Shown: positions 16,291 to 23,706 of the stretch, one piece after another
How positions within the stretch are numbered: the first letter of the stretch is position 1
Layout of the letters: each line of letters opens with the position of its first letter
IMG/VR virus record: IMGVR_UViG_3300049459_000094
Span: 1 to 41,946 of that record
Origin: a virus
Length of the DNA stretch: 41,946 nt
Reading direction: 5' to 3' (one strand)
Notes under the pieces: model-generated
The model's database searches: none
Seen by the model: the letters and a program-made list of their open reading frames with translations, nothing else
Told to the model about the DNA's origin: nothing
Program-made: the position numbers and the translations under genes

Positions 16291-17111
16291 AAGAGCGACC
16301 CGAGCAAGCCCGCTCCGGTTGCACCGTACCCTAATGCACTCAAGAAGGGATTTTGTCCGGGCTGGGATGTCGTTTGCGAACCTCCCAATTGGCCGGCGCC
16401 GGATGCTATGGCATTCAGCCTCGACAAATTCTCCCATGGTTTCTGTTGTTGATCATTGAAGATCCTCAACTTATCATTCATTTGCCGAGTGGCAAGGTCT
16501 TCCTGCATCGCGCCGACCTGCATAAGGCTCTGCGCTGGCGCCTGCAGGCCCTGGTAGGCTGTCCCGAGGTTGCCAACGCCGGTCTGTCCCATATTAAAAA
16601 GATTGGAATTGGCGGCGTCCTTGCGGGTCTGGAAATTCTGGTACTGACGGGCGCCCAGATCGCCAATCGTGTTCGCCAACGTCTGTTCATGGATACCAGA
16701 ACCATAGCGGCCGGCGCCCGAGGCCGAAGCATTGACCGAGTTGCGGGCCTGATCGACAACCTGCTGAAAGCCAGGATCTGAATTGATATTGAATGAGCCG
16801 TTGGCAACGTCCTGCGTATTCTTGAGCGCGTCCTGTTGGGCGCCGTTATAGCCCCCCGAATTGATGATGCCCTGATATTGGCTCGACAGCCCATTGCCGC
16901 CGCTGTTGGCGTTGGCTGCATCGGTGATGATGCCTTGGCCCTGAACCGTCTTCTGATCCCAAGGAACAACGGTCGAGTCCGTAAAGACGCCCGCGCCGGT
17001 CCCGTTCTTGTAGAGCTTCTGGGCATCCGTCAGCGCCGTGTTCAAGGCCGGCTGTGCGGCTGCCCATGGGGCGTTGCTTGCCGTCGTCGTGGTTTTGCTG
17101 CTGCCCGTCAT
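16287..17111 (-). CDS. internal virion / tail-associated protein
   Basis: The 274-residue protein starts at the ATG at 17111; an upstream extension overlaps the next gene and looks non-coding. It is low in Cys and Trp and rich in Gln, Asn, Gly and Ala. Repeated helical stretches (ALNTALTDAQKLYKNG and FNINSDPGFQQVVDQARNSV) end in a hydrophobic Gly-rich tail (ALGYGATGAGLLGSLF). That composition is shared by podovirus ejection proteins, and it is the first of three such genes in the run. Precise role is not determinable. Confidence 0.6.
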   Translation of the reverse strand: MTGSSKTTTTASNAPWAAAQPALNTALTDAQKLYKNGTGAGVFTDSTVVPWDQKTVQGQGIITDAANANSGGNGLSSQYQGIINSGGYNGAQQDALKNTQDVANGSFNINSDPGFQQVVDQARNSVNASASGAGRYGSGIHEQTLANTIGDLGARQYQNFQTRKDAANSNLFNMGQTGVGNLGTAYQGLQAPAQSLMQVGAMQEDLATRQMNDKLRIFNDQQQKPWENLSRLNAIASGAGQLGGSQTTSQPGQNPFLSALGYGATGAGLLGSLF

Positions 17112-17512
17112 AGTTGGACCTCGTAAGTTACCCGGAGCTTTTTCGCTGTTGGGAAGATGCGCGCCCAGCCGTCCCGGCCTTCCGCAATGAAACTCGTTGC
17201 CCCGCCGTCTTTCGCCATCTTGGCGATGAACTCCTTGGCAGCGGGCAACCACTCGTCCATATCGTCGCCGACGATCGCTAGGCAGCGCATAACTTGCCTA
17301 TCCGTCCATTTCTGGAACTGCATGATGAGGATGGCTTTGAATGCCTCGTCATCGAAAGCCACGACCAGAAAGGCATTGCCAGAACGGCACATCTGCCAGA
17401 GATCGCCGGCCGATAGGTCTCCACCAGTGCGCATGCAGGCCGCGTTCAGCCGTTCAGCGAAGACAGGGAAAACCTTGTCAACTTCGACGCTATTCGCCAG
17501 ACCTATCCTCAT
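17108..17512 (-). CDS. hypothetical virion-operon protein, GNAT-like
   Basis: The protein has 134 residues, with ATG at 17512. An upstream extension is Arg-rich and opposes good coding in another frame, so I reject it. The pattern of helix (VDKVFPVFAERLNAACM), strands (NAFLVVAFDD and AILIMQFQ) and a C-terminal GRDGWARIFPTAKKLRV recalls small acyltransferase-like (GNAT) folds found among tail and ejection genes of podoviruses. No acetyl-CoA loop can be shown, so enzymatic function is doubtful. It overlaps its neighbours by 4 bp on both sides. Confidence 0.55.
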   Translation of the reverse strand: MRIGLANSVEVDKVFPVFAERLNAACMRTGGDLSAGDLWQMCRSGNAFLVVAFDDEAFKAILIMQFQKWTDRQVMRCLAIVGDDMDEWLPAAKEFIAKMAKDGGATSFIAEGRDGWARIFPTAKKLRVTYEVQL

Positions 17513-17859
17513 CGCGTGGATGTCTGCTCGGATATGACGGTGACGACGTGAAGCGCGTTTGCCGTGCCTGCCTGCACTGCCAGTGTCCAGCCTGCCGTGA
17601 TCGGAAACGGATGCTCCTTGAATAGCTCCGTAGCGTGGGCCGCGACCGGGTGCACATCGTAGAGCTTCCAAGTGCTCGTTCCATCGGTGATGATGACGGT
17701 GATGTTTGCCGAGGCTGCGCTGTCATTGCAGAACGACATGCTTTCGAATACGCCCCGGACATTGGCTTTTGTCGGCGCATAGACGGTTGTCAGGTTGGCC
17801 GTCGTGAGATCGAGTGGGACTATCTTTACATTGCCCATCTGCGGGATATTGACGCTCAT
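17509..17859 (-). CDS. small beta-rich structural protein
   Basis: The 116-residue protein, low in charge, is beta-strand rich (VKIVPLDLTTANLTTVYAPT, ANITVIITDGTSTWKLYDV and WTLAVQAGTANALHVVTVI). This resembles short tail or head decoration proteins with an immunoglobulin-like or jelly-roll fold. It is encoded between the tail hub and the GNAT-like gene, with 4-bp overlaps. A virion role is inferred from composition and position only. Confidence 0.6.
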   Translation of the reverse strand: MSVNIPQMGNVKIVPLDLTTANLTTVYAPTKANVRGVFESMSFCNDSAASANITVIITDGTSTWKLYDVHPVAAHATELFKEHPFPITAGWTLAVQAGTANALHVVTVISEQTSTR

Positions 17860-19304
17860 ATCTGCCCACTCGCTGCGCCGGAAACGTCGAGGGCGCTAAG
17901 AGTACTCCAAACCGTTTCTGCCGGGATGATGACGCGGAATGAATGCAGCCGTGCGTCAGACCTGAAATTTACAAGACCGGATCGGCTATTCACTGCCTGG
18001 TCAGTCGTCCATGTCGGAGATTGGCTATGGAAGGCAGACGCCCCGCAAGCCACGGTGTAAGTAGGCGCGTCGGTGATAACCCGGCAGGCGTCCACAAACG
18101 ACCGTGTGCCGCTGTTAAACTCGTTCCGGTTCGTCTCGACCGTTACCATCTGATTAAGGCCGGTGAAGAAGCCGAGCCGGAAATTCTCATCAAACCCGGC
18201 GAATGAAGGCAGACCGCCACCAAATGCAGCGGAATCGAGAGAGAACGGAATGCTGTCCAGCCCGGAAGGATAGATGGCGTCGAGATCGTCAAGCGTGAGA
18301 GATGACGTTGCGAACACCCCAAGGCCCGAAACCGGTGTATCGCTCTGGAACCAGCGATCGAGCTGCCAGGAATAGCCGAGCAGATAGCCGGCGCCGCTTG
18401 CGTCCTCGTAGCGCCAGAACACCACCTTGCGGAATGGATCAGCAACGCCCTTGATCTTGCCGCGTGAAATTTCCGTGGAAACGGTGAGTATCCAGCGGTC
18501 AACGCGCTCTGCGCCGATCGGAGTGCCAGAAACGCCACGATAAAAGCCAGTGTCCGAGTAATAAACAAAATCCCCTCGCCCGATGTCAACAAGCGACAGA
18601 GGCGACGAGCAGCCGTTACCCTTCGAAAATGGGGAGAACGTGAAGACATAGCCGGAATCCGGCGCGAATGTCATCGTCCTGAAACCGGTTCTGAAGGCGA
18701 GAATGGCGCCGCTTCCATTGACGGAAACAGCCTGCAGTTCGCCGCCATCCGGGAACGAATTGATGTCTGACATCTCCTCGCCGGGAACCCACTGTTCGCT
18801 ATTGTTGATTCCGCTCCATGTGATCGCGGTCTTGTCCGTGCTCAACTGATAAAGCGCCACGAAGTCGCCAATCACCTTGACAAAACGCGCTTTCGGTGGG
18901 CTGCCGGGAAGATCCGCGAAATCCGTGCTGACACCAACGTCATAATACTGCACTTTATCGGCAAGGTTCGTCGCAATGATGCGAGTGCCGTAGAGGTCGA
19001 ATGACCATTCATCGCCATCTGGCACGGCATAGGGCGCGGAAACGCCGGAAACATCCGTCAATGCGCCGTTCGATTCAACGAGATAAAGGCCGGTTGCCGT
19101 TCCAACAATGGTAGCCTGCGCCCCTGTCGGAGTTCTGGCGGTTATCGAGCCCTTCGGAGCCGTGGCCGTTGCTGCCGCATAGGGAACGAGTGCCGGCATT
19201 GGCGCCCATCCGTCAGCGATCGGGGCAACGTTCAAGGCGACGGCAGTTGCGCCGGTGTTATACGCGGCCTTGTCGGGCTCGAAGGGAGGCAAATTCACGA
19301 TCAT
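17856..19304 (-). CDS. tail hub protein, P22 gp10-like
   Basis: The 482-residue protein consists of many short beta-strands (ATIVGTATGLYLVE, GTRIIATNLADKVQYYDV and AILAFRTGFRTMTFAPD), as in the beta-propeller-like hub of podovirus tails. The segment FSPFSKGNGCSSPLSLVDIG followed by GDFVYYSDTGFYRGVSG is seen in tail-accessory proteins of the P22 gp10 kind. It is encoded immediately downstream of the adaptor gene (4-bp overlap), which is the P22 order gp4, gp10. It should close the head-tail channel after packaging. Confidence 0.68.
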   Translation of the reverse strand: MIVNLPPFEPDKAAYNTGATAVALNVAPIADGWAPMPALVPYAAATATAPKGSITARTPTGAQATIVGTATGLYLVESNGALTDVSGVSAPYAVPDGDEWSFDLYGTRIIATNLADKVQYYDVGVSTDFADLPGSPPKARFVKVIGDFVALYQLSTDKTAITWSGINNSEQWVPGEEMSDINSFPDGGELQAVSVNGSGAILAFRTGFRTMTFAPDSGYVFTFSPFSKGNGCSSPLSLVDIGRGDFVYYSDTGFYRGVSGTPIGAERVDRWILTVSTEISRGKIKGVADPFRKVVFWRYEDASGAGYLLGYSWQLDRWFQSDTPVSGLGVFATSSLTLDDLDAIYPSGLDSIPFSLDSAAFGGGLPSFAGFDENFRLGFFTGLNQMVTVETNRNEFNSGTRSFVDACRVITDAPTYTVACGASAFHSQSPTWTTDQAVNSRSGLVNFRSDARLHSFRVIIPAETVWSTLSALDVSGAASGQI

Positions 19305-19924
19305 GGGGTAAGCATCCGCATGCGCGTGCCGGTTCGGGCATAATTTGACATCAGTTCTTCCGTCATCAGCCCGTCAAGCATTGACGTGACCAGAGCGGCC
19401 GAGCGCTGGAATAGATTGTCGTCCTTCACATACATTGCCAATTGAAGCAGGGCTGCATGCAGGTAGATGTTCGGGAACTTGGCGAGAAGCCAGTTCGAGG
19501 TGTTGGAGCCCGAAAGATCCGGGATCTTCTGGTAATAGGATAGAAGCACGTCCGAACCAGAGATCGGGTAGACGTTCAGGCTGTTGCCGACGATCGTGAA
19601 CGAAGTCGAAAGCCCCGCCGCGCCATCTGCGAACTGCACATTGGCGAAATCAGGCGCGACATATTCGAGATCACGGATAAACGAAGCATTGGAGACGACG
19701 GACCGGAATTGCAGATAATCCGCCGGCAAGGTCACAACGCCATTCGTTGGCGTCAACGTCGCGCTGGTCAGCATCTCGCGGGTGCGAAGCGGGACCATCT
19801 GCTGTTGCCCATGGTTGAACATGGCCGTTGCCATATCGATCAAGGACGGAACCGCCGCAACTGTCGCCGTGTCCGAGCGGGCAGCCCAATCCGAGACAGC
19901 CGTTTGCAGCGTCGCATAATCCAT
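19301..19924 (-). CDS. head-tail adaptor protein
   Basis: The protein has 207 residues. YATLQTAVSDWAARSD at the N-terminus, followed by ATAMFNHGQQQMVPLRTREM, is the usual opening of the podovirus adaptor family (P22 gp4 / T7 gp11-like). The family binds below the portal ring. The beta-strand block TNGVVTLPADYLQFRSV and the C-terminal SNWLLAKFPNIYLHAALLQL are also conserved. Its place between head genes and the tail hub fits. Confidence 0.78.
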   Translation of the reverse strand: MDYATLQTAVSDWAARSDTATVAAVPSLIDMATAMFNHGQQQMVPLRTREMLTSATLTPTNGVVTLPADYLQFRSVVSNASFIRDLEYVAPDFANVQFADGAAGLSTSFTIVGNSLNVYPISGSDVLLSYYQKIPDLSGSNTSNWLLAKFPNIYLHAALLQLAMYVKDDNLFQRSAALVTSMLDGLMTEELMSNYARTGTRMRMLTP

Positions 19925-20274
19925 CAGATTCTACCCTTGAAGGTTCGGTATGGCAGCGCGTGTTCCGAGTTCAGCCACCATTTCAAATGATCGCGGTCGC
20001 CTTCCTTCAGCTTTTCCACGATCTGATGCTGCGAGCTGTAGAGGACGTTCAGAGGGATGCGCCCGACAACCTGGCCGTCGCCCCAGCGTTTCCCGTCGCT
20101 GTCGTTGAATGAGCGCTTGTTTTCCTCGACAAGACGCTCATCCCCCAAATACTCAGTCTTCATGACCGAGCGCCCGTCATCAAGTTGGGCAATCCAGCGG
20201 CGCATGTGATCGGTCACTTCGTAAAGCTTCCAATCGAGATTGTCGGCGCCGCGCAGATCAAGCGATCGGGTCAT
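19924..20274 (-). CDS. hypothetical head-region protein
   Basis: The 116-residue charged protein has several acidic and basic clusters (VTDHMRRWIAQLDDGRSVMK, DSDGKRWGDGQVVGRIP and GDRDHLKWWLNSE). It lies in the head completion region, between the coiled-coil protein and the adaptor, and its stop shares one base with the adaptor start. Related small proteins are known next to SU10- and N4-like capsid operons, but I cannot name a function. Confidence 0.6.
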   Translation of the reverse strand: MTRSLDLRGADNLDWKLYEVTDHMRRWIAQLDDGRSVMKTEYLGDERLVEENKRSFNDSDGKRWGDGQVVGRIPLNVLYSSQHQIVEKLKEGDRDHLKWWLNSEHALPYRTFKGRI

Positions 20275-20743
20275 TGCGGTCTGCGATCTTCTTGGAAACG
20301 ACGGTCTGCGCTTCTGCGACAGGCAGGGCGATGACAGTGCCGGCCAAAACCTTCAGCTCTTCTTCCGCTGTCGGGTCCCGAAATGACTCTTCGGCGTCTG
20401 GGTCAGCCTTGACCTTGAACTTGCCGGCCGGTCGATAATTCTTCGTCAGGGTGACGGGAAACAGCTTCTTGGCTTCCTTCTCTGCCTTGGCGGCAGCGGC
20501 GATTTCTTCGGCCTTCTCCTGGTCAGCCTTGAGCTTTTCAGCGGCGGCGCGTTCAGCATCAAGCCTGTCACGTTCGGCCTTTTCGGCGCGAAGTGCTGCA
20601 AGCTCTGCCTTCGTGTCGTCGGCTTCGTTCTTCGTATCGGGACCGGCAAGAGCCTTGTCGATCTCCTGCTGCAGGCGCTCTTCGGACCAGCGGCCATCGA
20701 CTTTGATGCCGAGTTCTTCGGCCTGCTTTTCTAGGTCTGTCAT
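20258..20743 (-). CDS. coiled-coil head-region protein with SAP-like start
   Basis: The 161-residue protein starts KQAEELGIKVDGRWSEERLQ, which resembles a SAP/LEM-like helix pair. A long Ala/Lys/Glu helix follows (about residues 40-95). The C-terminal third is globular (FPVTLTKNYRPAGKFKVK and EEELKVLAGTVIALPVAEA) and resembles short domains found beside capsid decoration genes. It lies between the capsid/decoration genes and the adaptor region. Structural role is inferred only. Confidence 0.6.
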   Translation of the reverse strand: MTDLEKQAEELGIKVDGRWSEERLQQEIDKALAGPDTKNEADDTKAELAALRAEKAERDRLDAERAAAEKLKADQEKAEEIAAAAKAEKEAKKLFPVTLTKNYRPAGKFKVKADPDAEESFRDPTAEEELKVLAGTVIALPVAEAQTVVSKKIADRNDPIA

Positions 20744-20794
20744 GTTTCACTCCATGATGAGGAAAGGGCGACCCGAAAGCCGCCCTCGTTGAGG

Positions 20795-21226
20795 TTATAC
20801 TGCGGCAGAGAAGGGCGTGACCTCCGTGCCGGTTGCGGAGCCCTTGACCTGGACTGCCCAGATGTTGGCCGATACATCCTTCAGGATGACGATATCGCCC
20901 TTGATGCCGCCCTTGGTGGAGCCGTTCATGGTGATGGTGTCATCAGTCGCTGCCGTTTCGAAGATAACAGCCGTGTCGCCACCATCCGCAGCATTCAGAG
21001 CCGTGCCCGCAATGATGTCTGAGGCATTGGCAACCTGAATGATGAGGTTGTTGGAGGTAACGGTCGTGCCGACGAAGAACTCAAAGACAGAGCCGTAACC
21101 GGCGGCTGCCGGCAGGGTGATGACAGTTCCAGCGGCACGATTGACGGTAAGCGCCGTGCCGCTGTGTGCTTCGGCCGTCAACGTGTAGGTTGCGGCAGTG
21201 AGGTTGATGGGCTGCATACGATCCAT
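20795..21226 (-). CDS. capsid decoration / head fibre protein
   Basis: The 143-residue, low-charge protein is rich in Thr, Ala and Val. Its beta pattern (LTAATYTLTAEAHSGTALTV, TVITLPAAAGYGSVFEFFVG and IIQVANASDIIAGTA) matches head fibre or decoration proteins that coat capsids. It is immediately downstream of the major capsid gene, which is the usual place. Assigned from composition and position. Confidence 0.65.
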   Translation of the reverse strand: MDRMQPINLTAATYTLTAEAHSGTALTVNRAAGTVITLPAAAGYGSVFEFFVGTTVTSNNLIIQVANASDIIAGTALNAADGGDTAVIFETAATDDTITMNGSTKGGIKGDIVILKDVSANIWAVQVKGSATGTEVTPFSAAV

Positions 21227-21238
21227 GGTGCTGACTCC

Positions 21239-22249
21239 TTAGCTGGACGAAGTCATGCCATAGATGTCAGCGACGACACCGTGGGCAGCTTCATTGTTGA
21301 CGATCAGCGAATACTCAACGAGCAGGACTTTCTTTTCCTGGTCGCCGGTCTTTGCTGGATCTTCGCGGTGGATATCGCGGAGAGTACCGAGTTTGGCCAT
21401 CGAAGGATCGATGAGATAGGCATTGCGGGCGATGGTGGCGCCGGCGCGTGCCATCTGACGGTTCGGAACAACCATGAGCGTACCGAAGTCCGACAGATAG
21501 GCGTCGGCTGCAGCTACGATCGTGGTCTGGCTGTTCTTCGGGGTTTCGAAGCGCTGAGGCGCAACGTTGGCATCGCTCATGAATGTGGAGAACACCGTCT
21601 TTGCGTATGGCGACAACATCAGCGTTGTCGGGTTGCCGCCGGAGACGTAGGTTGCCGAGATCGTGGTATCCAACAGAGCCTTGGTGAAGGCGCGCTGAGT
21701 GCCGTTGGTCGCAGCATCGACAATGCCGGTCGTGGTATTGAAGCCACCCGAAGCGCCAGAGCCGCCGAGGCTGTCATTGCTCGAAAGCCAAGCGCGAAGA
21801 GCGCCGAGCTTGCGGTTTGCAGCGGCATTGCCGGCGCCAGCGGACGAAGCCTGATTGGAAATCAGAATGACTTCCATGTCGGTCTTCAGCTCCTGGCCCT
21901 TCTTGGCGATTTCACGCGCCATTTCGGACTTGCGGCCGGCCTTGGATACGACTTCCTGCGTACCAGAGATCGAGATGCGCTTATCCGAGATCTGGCAGTA
22001 ATTGCCAACGCGGGCGGTGGGGACGACGGGCTGGAAGACCCAATCGTTGCCTTCCGGCTGGTTATTGGTGACATCCGGGGTGGCGAGAGCGTCCGTCTGC
22101 CATTCCGGGTGAACACCTTCGACGGGCTTCTTGCCGATCATCGACAGGAAAGGCGTTTCGTCGGGGGTGATGAGGTAGATCTGATCGGCAAGGGTTTCCC
22201 GGTTGCCGACCGCGTCGAAGGTCTCGAACGTGTTTGATGGCTGTGCCAT
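21239..22249 (-). CDS. major capsid protein (SU10 / DUF5309 type)
   Basis: The 336-residue protein matches the DUF5309 capsid family. It opens FETFDAVGNRETLADQIYLI and continues TPDETPFLSMIGKK and EWQTDALATPD, later YCQISDKRISISGTQEVV and GALRAWLSSND. The C-terminal part has the standard KVLLVEYSLIVNNEAAHG. It should adopt the HK97 fold and build the icosahedral head. Scaffold is encoded upstream and the decoration protein downstream, a classic arrangement. Confidence 0.9.
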   Translation of the reverse strand: MAQPSNTFETFDAVGNRETLADQIYLITPDETPFLSMIGKKPVEGVHPEWQTDALATPDVTNNQPEGNDWVFQPVVPTARVGNYCQISDKRISISGTQEVVSKAGRKSEMAREIAKKGQELKTDMEVILISNQASSAGAGNAAANRKLGALRAWLSSNDSLGGSGASGGFNTTTGIVDAATNGTQRAFTKALLDTTISATYVSGGNPTTLMLSPYAKTVFSTFMSDANVAPQRFETPKNSQTTIVAAADAYLSDFGTLMVVPNRQMARAGATIARNAYLIDPSMAKLGTLRDIHREDPAKTGDQEKKVLLVEYSLIVNNEAAHGVVADIYGMTSSS

Positions 22250-22261
22250 AAGATGGCTCCT

Positions 22262-23251
22262 TTAGAGAAATTTTTCGATGGCTTGGGCGGCAGAATCAAT
22301 GCTGCCAGACTTGCGATGCGCCTCGAAACGGCCGATGCGGTCTCTCTCCTGGATGGTCTGCGGAGCCATTCTCTGCTGCTGGACGAGCTTGGGCTTGCTC
22401 ACAACCTGCTTTTGCACGGTCGCAGCTTTCGCCTTGAGCTTCTGATAGGCGATGGCATCATGGAGGATGCGCATATACCGGTGATCGGCAATCGAGTTCA
22501 CTTCGTCCGGTTGGACGCCGTAAAGCTTCATGCCGATTTCAGAAATGTCCGTCTTGAACGCTTCAAGCTTGGCCGAATCCTTGAGATGCGGGAGCTTTTG
22601 GAAGAGAAGCTGCTGTTGTTCCTTCTGGAACTCGGCATAATCATGCTTCTCGCGTTCTGAGAGTTGGGCTTGCTCCTGCTGCTTCTGCTGATGCAGCGCG
22701 GAGACATATTTCATTCGCTCGTTGTAAAGCGCCATGCCTTCGATGTATCCAACAGGGTCGTTGGGATCGTAAACAGGCTCTTTCGGGACGATGAGATTGA
22801 AATTTTCCAGGATGAAATCGCGCTTTTGGCGGATCTCGTTTTCTGCTTCGCTCACCTTCTTCTGATGTTCCTCATGCAGGGCGATGCGCTCTGCCTTCAG
22901 TTCCTCAGTTTTCTTGGTGAAAACACGCTGAAACATGTTGTTGGTCTTCAGATCAGCAACGCTTATCGTCGTGCCGTCTTCCAGTGTCACGAGTGCCGTG
23001 TCTGGAACTGCGGCTGCCGGGGCGTCGGGTGATCCTTCGATCTCGCCAACATCTTCATCGCCAAGTGCCGCCAGGAGGTCGCCGTCTTCGCCAGCAGGCT
23101 CGTCGGTAACGTCTGTCGGTTTCGCCGTTGCACCTTCGACGCTATCCTTTTCAGGGACGTCTCCAAGAAGATTCTCAATGGCAGATACGCCCTCGTCAAA
23201 AGACATAGGCGTTGCGTCTACGGACCCGCTAGGGGCTGTCGTATCGGGCAT
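22262..23251 (-). CDS. capsid scaffold protein
   Basis: The 329-residue acidic protein has an unstructured N-terminal third rich in Asp, Glu, Ala and Pro. Long helices follow (VFTKKTEELKAERIALHEEH, KEQQQLLFQKLPHL) and a basic C-terminal segment (KAATVQKQVVSKPKLVQQQR). This matches podovirus scaffolds, which act as temporary cores for head assembly. It lies between portal and capsid genes, the usual site. Confidence 0.82.
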   Translation of the reverse strand: MPDTTAPSGSVDATPMSFDEGVSAIENLLGDVPEKDSVEGATAKPTDVTDEPAGEDGDLLAALGDEDVGEIEGSPDAPAAAVPDTALVTLEDGTTISVADLKTNNMFQRVFTKKTEELKAERIALHEEHQKKVSEAENEIRQKRDFILENFNLIVPKEPVYDPNDPVGYIEGMALYNERMKYVSALHQQKQQEQAQLSEREKHDYAEFQKEQQQLLFQKLPHLKDSAKLEAFKTDISEIGMKLYGVQPDEVNSIADHRYMRILHDAIAYQKLKAKAATVQKQVVSKPKLVQQQRMAPQTIQERDRIGRFEAHRKSGSIDSAAQAIEKFL

Positions 23252-23272
23252 TTAAATGAACTCCTGAGTGGA

Positions 23273-23509
23273 TTAGACGGCCACTATGGCCTTACGCGGC
23301 TGCGACGATTGAACCATCGCCTGCAGTTCGGCGGGGAAGACATCGCAAACCTTCGCAAAGGCCTGAAGCGTAAGGATCAGCGTCTTGTCGTCCGCATTGA
23401 CCTTGATAAGTTGCTCGATGGCGTTGACACGGATACGGCCAAGCACTTCGAGAAAAACCGGATCTTTGGCGAGGCGTTCAGCCTCCTTGGCGAGGAATTC
23501 TTTGTCCAT
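23273..23509 (-). CDS. small hypothetical protein in head module
   Basis: The 78-residue helical protein (AKEAERLAKDPVFLEVLGRI and LIKVNADDKTLILTLQAFAKV) has its ATG overlapping the upstream stop by one base. It lies between portal and scaffold. Small helical genes at this location occur in SU10-like phages; their role is unknown. Coding is supported by tight spacing and coherent composition. Confidence 0.6.
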   Translation of the reverse strand: MDKEFLAKEAERLAKDPVFLEVLGRIRVNAIEQLIKVNADDKTLILTLQAFAKVCDVFPAELQAMVQSSQPRKAIVAV

Positions 23510-23706
23510 CAGGGGACCACCCTAATGCCCCAGGGCATTTCGATTCCTGGCGAAATGAGAAACTCGTTCACCGCCGCCGCTACGTTTTCATAGTCTTCGC
23601 TCGGGATAAGTGCGGCGGCGACCGCTTCGATGGCGCCGTCTCTGAATTTGTGCCCCTTGTCTTCGCAACTGCGAACGATATAGGAGGCCTTTTCTTTAGC
23701 ATCCAT
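23509..23706 (-). CDS. small hypothetical protein in head module
   Basis: The 65-residue protein (DAKEKASYIVRSCEDKGHKF and AAALIPSEDYENVAAAVNEF) is predicted mostly helical. It shares single-base overlaps with the portal gene upstream and with the next small gene downstream. No known domain is recognised. It is retained because of the coupled start and its fit in the structural run. Confidence 0.6.
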   Translation of the reverse strand: MDAKEKASYIVRSCEDKGHKFRDGAIEAVAAALIPSEDYENVAAAVNEFLISPGIEMPWGIRVVP